Both the position numbers and the translations under genes were made by a program. Positions 28,094 through 37,303 of a stretch of 64,000 bases of DNA are shown here, in pieces. Origin of the DNA: Novosphingobium sp. JCM 18896 (GTDB lineage: Bacteria; Pseudomonadota; Alphaproteobacteria; Sphingomonadales; Sphingomonadaceae); contig NZ_JAPCZF010000007.1 of NCBI RefSeq assembly GCF_025938095.1, forward strand, positions 62,001-126,000, written 5' to 3'. The notes below the pieces were generated by a model, which was not told where the DNA came from, did no database searches, and saw only the letters and a program-made list of their open reading frames with translations. Position 1 is the first letter of the stretch. Each line of letters opens with the position of its first letter.

Positions 28094-29367
28094 TCGCAGA
28101 TTTCGCTCTCACCCCCTTCGACGCGGCCGCGATCCTGATCGTGCTCGCCGCATGCCTCGCCTATCTCAATCACCGCTTCGTGGGGCTCCCTTCCTCGGTG
28201 GGTCTCACGATCATGGGCGCGGTCGCCTCGCTCGTGGTGGTGGGGCTAGACAGATTGCTCCCAGGCAGCACGATGGCGGGAGATGTCGCGCGCTTCATCG
28301 CCGGCATAGATTTCCATACGACCCTGATGGACGGCATGCTCTCGTTTCTCCTGTTCGCCGGGGCGCTGCACGTCGATTGGCATGAAATGCGCCGCGGCCG
28401 CTGGCCCATTCTCGTCCTGAGCACGCTCGGCGTCCTCATTTCGACAGCGATCGTGGGATCAGGCTTCTGGCTTCTTGCAGGCGTCCTGGGCCTCGAGATC
28501 CCGCTTGTCTGGTGCCTCGTCTTCGGCGCGCTGATCAGCCCGACCGATCCCGTATCGGTCATGGGCGTGCTCAAACGCGCCAGGGTCTCGCCCATCCTGG
28601 AGGCAACAGTAGCCGGCGAGAGCCTGTTCAATGACGGTGTCGGGGTCGTCGTGTTCGCCATCCTGCTTGCAACAGCCCTGTCGGGAGCGCCATTTTCGCC
28701 GTCCCATGCCGCGCATCTCTTCCTGCTCGAGGCGGGCGCCGGCGTTTTGCTCGGACTTGCGATCGGCTGGATCGCCTTTCGCATGATGCGCTCGATCGAC
28801 GAATACAAGGTCGAAGTCATGATCAGCCTTGCCGTCGTCATGGGAGGCTATGCCCTCGCACGGGCAGTCCACGTGAGCGGCCCCGTGGCGATGGCCGTTG
28901 CCGGCCTGCTCATCGGCAATGCCGGCGTCACCTATGCGATGAGCGACATCACCCGCGACTACGTCCACAAGTTCTGGGCGCTGGTCGATGACATTCTGAA
29001 TGCGGTCCTGTTCTTGCTGATCGGCCTCGAGGTCGTCACGATACCCGCGGACCCGCGCCTGCTGTTGCTTGGCCTCCTCGCAATTCCGCTCGCGCTAGGT
29101 GCGAGGGCGGTCTCGGTGCTCATTCCCTTGGGAGCGATGCGTCCGCGCCTCGACCTTGGGCCATTGGCCGCCCCTACGCTGGTCTGGGGCGGCCTGCGCG
29201 GCGGCATCTCGGTCGCGCTGGCGCTCGGCCTCGCGAGTGAAGCGGCAAGACCCGTTCTCCTGGCCGCGACCTATATCGTCGTCCTGTTCTCGGTGATCGT
29301 CCAGGGCGGCACGATCGAGCGCGTCCTTCGCTATGCCGAAAGCCGAAGCAAGTCCCAGAAATCCTGA
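28090..29367 (+). CDS. CPA1 family sodium/proton antiporter
   Basis: The 425-residue protein has about 12 spans and the CPA1 signature FGALISPTDPVSVMGVL near residue 142 followed by VAGESLFNDGVGVVVF near 175, with the ion-binding Asn-Asp in FNDG. It exchanges Na+ (or Li+/K+) for H+ across the inner membrane. There is no C-terminal TrkA-type domain. It is coupled to the DUF389 gene by a four-base overlap. A second Na+/H+ antiporter of the unrelated NhaA type lies at 33761-34954. Confidence 0.94.
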   Translation: MIADFALTPFDAAAILIVLAACLAYLNHRFVGLPSSVGLTIMGAVASLVVVGLDRLLPGSTMAGDVARFIAGIDFHTTLMDGMLSFLLFAGALHVDWHEMRRGRWPILVLSTLGVLISTAIVGSGFWLLAGVLGLEIPLVWCLVFGALISPTDPVSVMGVLKRARVSPILEATVAGESLFNDGVGVVVFAILLATALSGAPFSPSHAAHLFLLEAGAGVLLGLAIGWIAFRMMRSIDEYKVEVMISLAVVMGGYALARAVHVSGPVAMAVAGLLIGNAGVTYAMSDITRDYVHKFWALVDDILNAVLFLLIGLEVVTIPADPRLLLLGLLAIPLALGARAVSVLIPLGAMRPRLDLGPLAAPTLVWGGLRGGISVALALGLASEAARPVLLAATYIVVLFSVIVQGGTIERVLRYAESRSKSQKS

Positions 29368-29621
29368 CGCTCGTGTTGCGGTATTCGCGTCCGATCCGCA
29401 CGCTCCGGCGATGCGAGAGGGCATGTCCAAAGTGACGCCTGTTCATCCATGGGCGCTGCTGGCCGGCTTGCACACCGCGGCGAATCAACTGCCGTCAGGA
29501 GAGACGGAAAGGGCACGTATCGAACCAAGCACCGCGAACGTGTTCTGCGGCGCACCAGTCGCCCTTATCCCGGAAAAAAGGAGTTCAATGCAAAGGGAGA
29601 TGCCGGGGAGAGCGACACCGC

Positions 29622-30017
29622 TCAACCACGTGTCTTTTGCGCGGTGAAGTCGATGGCGATCTGCGCCTGATGGCCGTTGTGGCAAGCAACCTTGTAGATC
29701 ACCGAGCGCGGGGTAGACCGGTTGGCGATAGTGACGACATCGACGCGGTCGCATCCACCAGCCCCCCAGACCTCTTGAGCGATCATCGGCACGCGGAGCG
29801 TAGCGCGGTCGAAGATTTCGCCCCCCAGGCGCTGCGTCATGCGCTCGTAGGGCGGGACGGGCCAATCCCCCGGCGATAGTTGCATCGCTCGACTTGGCTT
29901 GCCCATGGCGACCAGGGACGTCTCCTTGAGCGCGAGCACGGCCACAAGGGGCATGAGCACGGCGACCAACATGGACCAGATGAAAGACGTAGACCGCGCG
30001 CAATGCGAAACCGGCAT
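29622..30017 (-). CDS. membrane-anchored hypothetical protein
   Basis: ATG 30017 gives 131 residues with one N-terminal span (SFIWSMLVAVLMPLVAVLAL, about residues 11-30) and a soluble tail that should face the periplasm. The tail holds two cysteines, in GGCDRVDV and KVACHNGHQAQI, which could pair. The frame continues upstream of this ATG but turns arginine-rich. No family recognised. It lies 239 bp downstream of the KdpD-like gene on the same strand. Confidence 0.55.
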   Translation of the reverse strand: MPVSHCARSTSFIWSMLVAVLMPLVAVLALKETSLVAMGKPSRAMQLSPGDWPVPPYERMTQRLGGEIFDRATLRVPMIAQEVWGAGGCDRVDVVTIANRSTPRSVIYKVACHNGHQAQIAIDFTAQKTRG

Positions 30018-30256
30018 CGACAAGATGCGCCCCCTCCTTGCCCGAAGACAGAGCCGATCTCGCGTTCCATCGCGCGACATCGCGACCAGAAATCGCGAGG
30101 AGCTCAATCCTGCAACGTCCTCGTCGTCAACCGGTTCCTTTCGCCCATCACGAGCCAGTCGCCATCCGTGAATTCTTTTGCCCGGCGATACGCCTCGCGG
30201 CTCGGCGGCGCTCGGGCGCGAGCTGCAAGACCGGCTGCTCCCCCCGCCCTCGTTAC

Positions 30257-31534
30257 CTATCCATGAGCGCCGGCAATCTGCGACGCGTCGGCCTGGTCGC
30301 GCGCGATGTCCTCCAAGCGCAAGCGTTCGTGTGCAAGTGCCGCCTGGGCAATCGCGGTCGCGAGCAGGACGCGCCGCTCGGGCGGGACGGGGTCCCGGCC
30401 ATCCTCGCGCGCGAGGCCGAGGATCGCGAGCGTTCCCAGCGACGTCGCGAGCGGATGGAACTGCCAGCTGGCCTCCGAGATCCTGCCCGTCCCGCTCCCG
30501 GCGGCTTCTCCCCGCTCCCAGACCCAATCGAGCGCCGTGTGGTCGAGCGGATCGAGCTCGACCTCACAGGGATGCGAGGCGATGACCCTGAGACGGCCAT
30601 CGATCTCGCGTGCGACGAGAGCGTGTACGTGCATCAGGCTTCCGATGTCGCGAGCGACGACCTCGCCTGTCGCTGCCCAGTCGGCAACCCGGGTCAGATC
30701 CTGGGCGAAACTGGCAAGCGCCGCGCTTTCCTGGGCGCTCCTGTCGCTGAGAAGCAGGCGGTCGCGCAGTGTGCCAGTCAGCCAGGATGTGTAGAGGGCG
30801 ATGCCGGCAAGGACCGCGAACATGAGCCAGGTCTGAGCCGCCAAGGGATCGAAGGCGGTCACGGGTGCCAGGAAAAGGACGTTGAAGCCCGCCGCCGATA
30901 CGAGTGCAGCGAAAAGCGCCGGCCAGAATCCGGCCCGCGCGGCTACGGTGATCACCGGGAAAAGGAAAAGCAGGCTGAAATAGCTGGTACCCGTCGCACG
31001 CTCGAGAAGGAACACCAAGGCAAGCGTGGCCAAGGCGGCCAAGGCTGCGACGACGTAGGCGGTGGCGGATTGGGACGATCCCGCCGCGCGCCCATTTCGC
31101 GGCGCGCGGTCACCGGCGACCATGTGCACCACCAAGTCGGGGCGACGCAGGACGAGGCTTTGCGCGAGCGAGGGAGCACGCAGTCTCTCGATCAGACTTC
31201 GCGGCGAGAGCGCCAGCACGATGTGGGGACGCGAATAGCCCGAGACATGGGCTGCGATCGCATCCGCCATCGTTGCGGCCGGTACCTGCGATACGCTCGC
31301 GCCTAGCCGAACCGCGAGGGTCAGCGCCTTGGCGCCACGCCCGTCGTCGAGCGAAGGATCCACCGACCGCGTCACGGGAAGAATGGCCTCCCAGGGGACA
31401 TTGCAGATGCGAGAGAGGTCACGGCCGAGCGACACCGCCTTCTCGGCGCCCGCCGAACCATCGATGACGACGACAATACGGTCGCTGCCCATCTTCTCGG
31501 TGTCAGCTCCTGCATCCATTCGCCGCTTCTCCAC
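30257..31534 (-). CDS. KdpD-like sensor without kinase domains
   Basis: The 425-residue protein begins with a universal-stress-type domain (about residues 18-140: RIVVVIDGSAGAEKAVSLG, ADAIAAHVSGYSRPHIVLAL), then four close spans of DUF4118 type (about 160-265: FSLLFLFPVITVAARAGFWP), then a GAF-like domain (about 275-415). This is the middle part of KdpD. The N-terminal KdpD ATP-binding domain and the C-terminal histidine kinase domains are absent, with the stop following a complete GAF-like end, so it does not look like a frameshift. No kdpABC or kdpE is near. It may sense potassium or turgor without signalling by phosphorylation; that is inference. Confidence 0.85.
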   Translation of the reverse strand: MEKRRMDAGADTEKMGSDRIVVVIDGSAGAEKAVSLGRDLSRICNVPWEAILPVTRSVDPSLDDGRGAKALTLAVRLGASVSQVPAATMADAIAAHVSGYSRPHIVLALSPRSLIERLRAPSLAQSLVLRRPDLVVHMVAGDRAPRNGRAAGSSQSATAYVVAALAALATLALVFLLERATGTSYFSLLFLFPVITVAARAGFWPALFAALVSAAGFNVLFLAPVTAFDPLAAQTWLMFAVLAGIALYTSWLTGTLRDRLLLSDRSAQESAALASFAQDLTRVADWAATGEVVARDIGSLMHVHALVAREIDGRLRVIASHPCEVELDPLDHTALDWVWERGEAAGSGTGRISEASWQFHPLATSLGTLAILGLAREDGRDPVPPERRVLLATAIAQAALAHERLRLEDIARDQADASQIAGAHG

Positions 31535-31788
31535 GGGACTTAGCGCCCCCGCAGTTCGTCATACCGGCAAATGTCACCATGCCGCTCCCTCGAGCCATGG
31601 CCATGCAAATGCGGTGAAAACACGGCAACGAACCGAGCGGGCACAATCCGCCGACAACGAAGCCCGGGAAAGCCGCTACGCCAGGCGAACCGGTAAAAAT
31701 GGGTTCATCCCCCAAGCGCAGCGCGATATCGGCAGCGGCGGCACCGCCAGCTCGGCCGGCCTGCCCTCGTCGCCCGCCGCTTCGCGCA

Positions 31789-32463
31789 TCAGCATTCCAG
31801 GACCAGGCAAGTCGCTCCAGCACGCATGGTAAGATCGGCCCGAGGCTCGTCGGCAAGCGCCAGAGCGTCGTTCGCGCCGAGCTCGACATCGCAGGCCAGG
31901 ATGCTCCCTGCCATGGCGCAAACGTAGGAATGACGCGAGCCCAGCGGCAAGGAGCAGAAGCGCCTTCCCTCGGACTGTACAAAACGAAGGCTGGCACCGG
32001 TGCCGAGCAAAATCGCGGGGGCGTCCTCGACACGGGAGGAAGCGACAAGACCCTCGGTGTGGTTCCACCGCTGGCGCGACATTTGCGAAGGCCCCGACCA
32101 CTCGTCCGAGGTGAGCCACAATTCTATGAGACCGGCCACTTGCGATCCGCGATTGACGAGCCCGAAATCATCGCCGCCGCGCATGCGCAAGTGGATGATC
32201 TCTCCGGGTCGCGCGAGGATCCTCTCGCCGCCGCACTGGACGAGCGCGGCCCCCGTCTCGGCGATCAGCAGGACTTCCATGGCGCCCAGGAAATTCGGTC
32301 CGCGCGCCCCGCCCGGCGCGACCTCGAGGCGATTGAAAGCGCGCAGACGCCCCCAGTTGATCCGGTCGGGCGACTGGTAAGGGCCATAGCAGAAATGATG
32401 CCTCGACGTGACGCCGCGGAACCGCGTTTCTCCCTGCTGATCGGCGGGTCTTGGCTCGATCAT
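31789..32463 (-). CDS. pirin-like cupin protein with degenerate metal site
   Basis: The 224-residue protein follows the pirin/YhhW layout: HHFCYGPYQSPDRINWGRLR then NRLEVAPGG, a bicupin order, and LIELWLT before the second half. In pirins the segment after 'vaPG.GfgtH' is HPHRDMEIVTYV, giving the metal ligands; here it reads GPNFLGAMEVLLI, so the two histidines are gone. The second metal segment is also changed (GEIIHLRMRGG). It therefore probably does not act as an iron or quercetinase-type enzyme. Its start overlaps the ClC stop by four bases, in a coupled nhaA-clc-pirin unit. Confidence 0.7.
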   Translation of the reverse strand: MIEPRPADQQGETRFRGVTSRHHFCYGPYQSPDRINWGRLRAFNRLEVAPGGARGPNFLGAMEVLLIAETGAALVQCGGERILARPGEIIHLRMRGGDDFGLVNRGSQVAGLIELWLTSDEWSGPSQMSRQRWNHTEGLVASSRVEDAPAILLGTGASLRFVQSEGRRFCSLPLGSRHSYVCAMAGSILACDVELGANDALALADEPRADLTMRAGATCLVLEC

Positions 32464-33764
32464 CGCGCATTATCCGCGGAAAATCGCAGCGACAGGGCGT
32501 GATAAAGGCGCTCGCGGCACACGAACTGGGCAACGAAATCGGCGACGAGCGCCGCCGCGAGCAAGGGCATCATCAGCCCGCGACTGGCCGTCGTCTCGGC
32601 GATGATGATCACCGCGGTGAGCGGCGCGCGCACGATGCCCGTGAAATAGGCAACCATGCCCAGGAGAACCACTGCGCCAGTGGGGCAATCTGGAAAGAGC
32701 ACGCTCAGAACATAGCCCACGCCGGTGCCGGCCGAAAGCGAGGGCGCGAAAATGCCGCCCGGCAAGCCCGAAACGGCAGTCGCGAGCGTCGCAAGCATCT
32801 TGGCTGGACCAAACCAGTAGGGCGCGTCCGTGCCTGAAATGATCGCGTGGGCCGTGGCGTAGCCGGTCCCCCAGGTGAGCCCGGTGAGGAGGCCGAGCGC
32901 GGCGACGACCAGCCCGCAAAGACCGGCGAGATGCAGCGGACGTGCCCGAAGCCAGGCAAGCGGCCGAGCGCGAGAGGCGCCCACGGCGAGCATGGCGCGC
33001 GAGAAAAGCCCCCCCAGGAGGCCACCGACGACGCCGGCGACCGGAGCGACCACGAGCGCCTGACCGACGCTCAGTGTCTGCCCCATTGCGCCAAAATAGA
33101 CGTAGTCACCTGCCAGGCCGAGGCTCACCATGCCGGCGATGAGGACGGCTGCCATGACGAGCAGTGTCATGCGCTGCTCGTATGCGGCGGCAAGCTCCTC
33201 GATCGCGAAGGCAACGCCTGCCAGGGGCGTATTGAATGCAGCCGCCACGCCGGCTGCACCGCCCGCGATGTAGACCGAAGCGCGGATCGGCACCGCCATG
33301 AGCCGATGCGCGTGGCCCATGATCGAGGCAGCGACCTGTACGGTCGGGCCTTCGCGTCCCACCGAAGCTCCACAAAGAAGCGCCGCGATCGTGAGGACGA
33401 GCTTCGTCACGACGGTCCGCGCCGATAGCAGGCGCTCCATCCCGCGCTCGGGGTGACGGGTCGCCGCCATGGTCTGGGGAATACCCGACCCAGCAGCCTC
33501 GGGCGCGATCCGGCGCGTCATCCAGACCAGGGCGACGAAGCCGAATGGCGTCATCACCATCGGCGCCCACCACCAGCGGGCGACGATGTGATGGAAGAGC
33601 TCTCCCGCCGCGTCGGCGAGCCGGGCGAATAGAAGCGCTGCCAGGCCGACGAGAATCGCTCCCCCAAGGAAGGCCGCGCGCCGTCGCATGACCACGGCAC
33701 CCAGGCCATATAGCCTGAGGAGCGCGCGAGCCCGGCGCGGCGTGAAACGCGCGTTCGAGATCAT
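32460..33764 (-). CDS. ClC family chloride/proton antiporter or channel
   Basis: The 434-residue membrane protein shows the three selectivity segments of chloride CLCs: GSGIPQTMAA near residue 92, GREGPTVQVAASIMG near 132 (with the gating glutamate), and GGIFAPSLSAGTGVG near 330. There is no CBS domain pair at the C-terminus. It is coupled by four-base overlaps to nhaA upstream and the pirin-like gene downstream. It differs from the CLC-F protein at 6510, which has GREGT and GGEVTP motifs, so the two have different ion roles. Confidence 0.94.
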   Translation of the reverse strand: MISNARFTPRRARALLRLYGLGAVVMRRRAAFLGGAILVGLAALLFARLADAAGELFHHIVARWWWAPMVMTPFGFVALVWMTRRIAPEAAGSGIPQTMAATRHPERGMERLLSARTVVTKLVLTIAALLCGASVGREGPTVQVAASIMGHAHRLMAVPIRASVYIAGGAAGVAAAFNTPLAGVAFAIEELAAAYEQRMTLLVMAAVLIAGMVSLGLAGDYVYFGAMGQTLSVGQALVVAPVAGVVGGLLGGLFSRAMLAVGASRARPLAWLRARPLHLAGLCGLVVAALGLLTGLTWGTGYATAHAIISGTDAPYWFGPAKMLATLATAVSGLPGGIFAPSLSAGTGVGYVLSVLFPDCPTGAVVLLGMVAYFTGIVRAPLTAVIIIAETTASRGLMMPLLAAALVADFVAQFVCRERLYHALSLRFSADNAR

Positions 33765-34954
33765 GACGCTCCTCCGATCCTGGGCTGCGGTGCGAAACGC
33801 AGGACGAGAAAGCCAGCGATGCCCGAAAGGAGCGAGCCACCGAGCACGCCGATCTTCACTTCATCGACGAGCGCCGCATTGTCGAAGGCAAGCCCGCCGA
33901 TGAACAGGCTCATGGTAAAGCCGATGCCGCAAAGCAGCGCGGTGCCGTAGATTTGCACCCAGCTCGCATGGCCGGGCCGGCAGGCAAGCCCGAGCCGGTC
34001 GCACAAGGCGACCGCACCCAGGACACCGACCTGCTTGCCGAGGAAAAGGCCTGCCGCGACGGCGAGCGGCAAGGGCGCGAGCAAGTCCCGCATCGTCACG
34101 CCGACCAGCGAGACACCGGCATTGGCCAGGCCGAAGACGGGCACGATGACGAATGCGACCCAGGGGTGTAGCCTGTGTTCCAGGCGATGCAATGGCGAAT
34201 CCTCGGCGTCCGGCGCAGCGGGGCTGACGCGGATGGGTATGAGGCTCGCCGCAAGAACGCCGGCAATCGTCGCGTGGATGCCCGAGAGAAGCACGGCCAC
34301 CCACAGCATCGCGAACAGAAGGAGGTAGGGCCACAGGGCCGTGACACCCGCGCGATTGAGAACGAACATGACACCAAGCAGAATGCCTGCGGCCAAAAGG
34401 GCGGGACCGCCGATCGCTTGGGTGTAGGCCAGGGCGATGATGACGACGGCGCCCATGTCGTCGACGATGGCAACCGTGGTCAGGAAAAGCTTGAGCGATG
34501 CGGGCACGCGGCGCCCCAGAAGCGACATGACACCCAGCGCGAAGGCTATGTCTGTTGCCGAAGAGATGGCCCAGCCTGGCGCAAGGCCCGGAGTGCGGCC
34601 GGCGACCGCGAGGTAGACCAGCGCCGGAACGGCCATGCCGGCGAAGGCCGCGATCGACGGAAGCGCCCGATCCGACCAGGATGCAAGATGCCCATCGACG
34701 AGCTCGCGTTTGATCTCGAGCCCCACGAGGAGGAAGAACACGGCCATCAGACCATCGTTGATCCAGTGAAGCAGCGAGAGCGGTCCGACCGGAAGGTGGA
34801 GGACGGCTGCGAATACCGGCGCGAGATCGCTGTTGGCGAGGACCAGTGCAAGCGCTGCAGCCGCCATCAGGATGAGACCGCCGGCGGCTTCGTGGCGCAG
34901 GAATGTTCGCAGCGCGGAGGCGGGGACGCGTCTTATCGATCGCAGGACGGACAC
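33761..34954 (-). CDS. nhaA: NhaA Na+/H+ antiporter
   Basis: The 397-residue protein has the NhaA signatures: HEAAGGLILMAAAALALVLA at the start, NDGLMAVFFLLVGLEIKREL near residue 67, SSATDIAFALGVMSLLG near 132 and the paired aspartates in TTVAIVDDMGAVVIIALAYT near 166. It exports Na+ for two H+ and matters most in alkaline, salty conditions. Length is normal. It is the first gene of the coupled nhaA-clc-pirin unit. The ATG at 34954 is the clear start. Confidence 0.97.
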   Translation of the reverse strand: MSVLRSIRRVPASALRTFLRHEAAGGLILMAAAALALVLANSDLAPVFAAVLHLPVGPLSLLHWINDGLMAVFFLLVGLEIKRELVDGHLASWSDRALPSIAAFAGMAVPALVYLAVAGRTPGLAPGWAISSATDIAFALGVMSLLGRRVPASLKLFLTTVAIVDDMGAVVIIALAYTQAIGGPALLAAGILLGVMFVLNRAGVTALWPYLLLFAMLWVAVLLSGIHATIAGVLAASLIPIRVSPAAPDAEDSPLHRLEHRLHPWVAFVIVPVFGLANAGVSLVGVTMRDLLAPLPLAVAAGLFLGKQVGVLGAVALCDRLGLACRPGHASWVQIYGTALLCGIGFTMSLFIGGLAFDNAALVDEVKIGVLGGSLLSGIAGFLVLRFAPQPRIGGAS

Positions 34955-35011
34955 GGTATCAAGCTCCCTGAACAGAAAAATGCCATGGCCTTCACTCGGG
35001 CAGTCGAGTGC

Positions 35012-35887
35012 TCAGGCCCCCGACCACTGGGCGAGAACCTCGCCTGTGCTGGGATTGACGATGGCGACGTTATCGAATTGCACCGAGACGAGGCAGTCGG
35101 GCGGCGCTGAAGGACGGCTTAGGGCGCAGGCTATGACGCGGCCGCTGGCCAGGCGGCGCAGACGTCCGGCGAGGACGATGTCGTACCCCTCGAGGCTCGG
35201 GCTTTCGCCGGCGCGAAGCACTTTCGTCACCGCATAGCCGCGCTCGGCCCGCCGATGGGTGCGCGCGTCGTCGGGCGTGAAGAACTGGGCGATACCGATA
35301 TGCCGCTGCTCGCTGGAAGACCTCTCGCCGGCATCGGCGTTCAAAGATTGAGGCTGTCCCGAAGGCTCCGGGCCCGGTGCCGACGCCGCGACGGTTCTCG
35401 GCGCCTCGGCGCCCGGGGCAGCCTGCCGGCAATCGGCGGCAAGGAGCCAGGGCCTGCGGACCCAGAACCCCTCGACGGCTTCGTAGCCACTTTCATGTAG
35501 GCCCAGGACCAGCGGCGATTGCGCGCCGATCTCGTTGTCGATCCTGAGCTCGAGCTTGCCGCGCGTTTCATCGAACGTCAGCCGGCGCCCCGGCACCGGC
35601 TCGTCGCCGGCGCATCCGAACCGCATGCGCAGGGCGAAGCGCGTTCCGTCGAGGTCACGCTGGGTTGCCGACTGATCGCGTCCAAGCGCCGTATCGCTTG
35701 CCGCCCGGGCAATCGCGAGCAGCAAGGCCTCGCGCCCCAGAGGCGTCTCGACGAGCGGTGGTACGAACGTGGGTGCGCCAGCGCTGGGGGTCGCGGTGGG
35801 CAGGACTTGAGGCGCGTCCCCCTTCTTGCAGGCGGACAACAGGCAGACGCCCGCCACTAAGGCGGCTGTTGCGGACCATCGCGTCAT
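35012..35887 (-). CDS. predicted lipoprotein, function unknown
   Basis: The 291-residue protein has a lipoprotein signal ending LLSAC with the lipid cysteine at residue 20 (MTRWSATAALVAGVCLLSAC), so it is anchored in the membrane facing the periplasm. After a proline/alanine-rich linker come about 250 residues without a recognised domain; motifs such as HESGYEAVEGFWVRRPWL and GYDIVLAGRLRRLASGRVIAC suggest beta structure. It ends 57 bp before nhaA starts and may share a transcript. It is divergent from the SLC13-type permease at 35990. Confidence 0.7.
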   Translation of the reverse strand: MTRWSATAALVAGVCLLSACKKGDAPQVLPTATPSAGAPTFVPPLVETPLGREALLLAIARAASDTALGRDQSATQRDLDGTRFALRMRFGCAGDEPVPGRRLTFDETRGKLELRIDNEIGAQSPLVLGLHESGYEAVEGFWVRRPWLLAADCRQAAPGAEAPRTVAASAPGPEPSGQPQSLNADAGERSSSEQRHIGIAQFFTPDDARTHRRAERGYAVTKVLRAGESPSLEGYDIVLAGRLRRLASGRVIACALSRPSAPPDCLVSVQFDNVAIVNPSTGEVLAQWSGA

Positions 35888-35989
35888 GCGAGAGGCCCTA
35901 ACACGATTGTCGCGGACTTTGCGAGCCTGGTCTCAACTTTGTAAGCCGGATTGCTTGGCGCGGCGCCGATTTCCTATCATAAGCGGCCC

Positions 35990-37303
35990 ATGACCATGAG
36001 CCAGCTGATCACGCTCGCCGTGCTCGTTACCGTCGTCGCCGCCTTGATCTGGGATCGGTTGCGATCCGATGTCGTGGCACTGACGGGCGCCGCGGTGCTG
36101 CTGATGACGGGAGTGGTGCGGCCGGTCGAAGTGCAAAGCGCTTTTGCCAGCCCTGCCATCATCGCGCTCGCCTCGCTCTTCGTCATAGCCTACGCCATGG
36201 AACTGTCAGGCTTGCTCGACGCGGCGATCGCGCGCGTCACGCGTTTGTGCGAGAAGATCGGCAGGGCGGGACTCTGGCTGCTGATAGGTCTCGCCGGCGC
36301 GGCCTCGGCCTTTCTCAACAATACGCCGATCGTCGTGCTCGGCGCGCCGGTGGTGCGCGATGTCGCAAGGTCGCTGCAGCTTTCCCCCAAGCCCTTCCTG
36401 ATTCCCTTGTCCTATGCCGCGGTGCTGGGCGGTTGCTGCACGCTGATCGGCACCTCGACCAATCTCCTCGTCAATGACATGGCCTCGGTCGCCGGACAGC
36501 CCCGCTTCGGCATCTTCGAGATCACGCCGGTCGGCGTCCTCGTGGCCTTGTCGGGCGGGATCTACCTCATGCTGTTCAGCCAGGTGCTGATCCGGGCCGA
36601 GCCGGAGGCCGAGCCATCGCCGCGGCCCGATGCCTCGGCGCTTTCGGAACCTGGTCTTGCGGGGGGCCAGATCGGTATGGCGGCAGCCTTTGCCGAGCAG
36701 GCGGGTCTGCGACCGGCGGCCGCTGCAACGGCCGCGACGGTTTTCGTAGGCGTCGTCGTCCTGGCGGCGCTCGATATCGCGCCGATCGCGGCCTGTGCCT
36801 TTGCCGGGGCGGTTCTTCTCATCCTGCTACGCGTGCTGACGGCCGAAGAGGCCTATTCGGGACTGAGACCCGAGGTCCTCATGCTGATCGCCGGGATGGT
36901 GGTTCTGGGGATCGCGCTCGACGTCACGGGGCTTGCAGCGGCGGTCACCGCGGGTCTGATCCGTTCGCTCGACGGACTGAGCCCCTTCCTGGCTCTGGTG
37001 ATCATCTACGGCGTGACCCTTTTTGCAACCGAGCTCCTGTCGAATGCGACGGTAGCCGTACTGTTCACGCCGATCGCGGTGTCGCTTGCCGAGGCCTTGC
37101 ACGTAAGTCCTCGCCCCTTTTTGGTCGCGGTCATGATTGCCGGCAGCGCGGCCTTTGCAACGCCCTTCGGCTACCAGACCAATGTGCTCGTCTACCAGAT
37201 GGGCGGCTATAACTATCTCGACTTCGTCAAGGTCGGCATTCCGCTCAACCTCATCACCTGGATGGTCGGTGTCGCGGCCATCCACGCGTTTTTTCCCTTC
37301 TGA
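35990..37303 (+). CDS. SLC13/DASS-type permease
   Basis: Start at ATG 35990 or 35996; both are close to the first hydrophobic span. The 437-residue protein has 10-12 spans and the family motifs FLNNTPIVVLGAPVV near residue 105 and LIGTSTNLLVNDM near 145, repeated in the second half as ELLSNATVAVLFTPIAV and FATPFGYQTNVLVY. These are typical of the ArsB/NhaD/SLC13 group, here without a TrkA_C pair. It could move divalent anions such as sulfate or dicarboxylates with Na+. The substrate is not visible. Confidence 0.9.
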   Translation: MTMSQLITLAVLVTVVAALIWDRLRSDVVALTGAAVLLMTGVVRPVEVQSAFASPAIIALASLFVIAYAMELSGLLDAAIARVTRLCEKIGRAGLWLLIGLAGAASAFLNNTPIVVLGAPVVRDVARSLQLSPKPFLIPLSYAAVLGGCCTLIGTSTNLLVNDMASVAGQPRFGIFEITPVGVLVALSGGIYLMLFSQVLIRAEPEAEPSPRPDASALSEPGLAGGQIGMAAAFAEQAGLRPAAAATAATVFVGVVVLAALDIAPIAACAFAGAVLLILLRVLTAEEAYSGLRPEVLMLIAGMVVLGIALDVTGLAAAVTAGLIRSLDGLSPFLALVIIYGVTLFATELLSNATVAVLFTPIAVSLAEALHVSPRPFLVAVMIAGSAAFATPFGYQTNVLVYQMGGYNYLDFVKVGIPLNLITWMVGVAAIHAFFPF

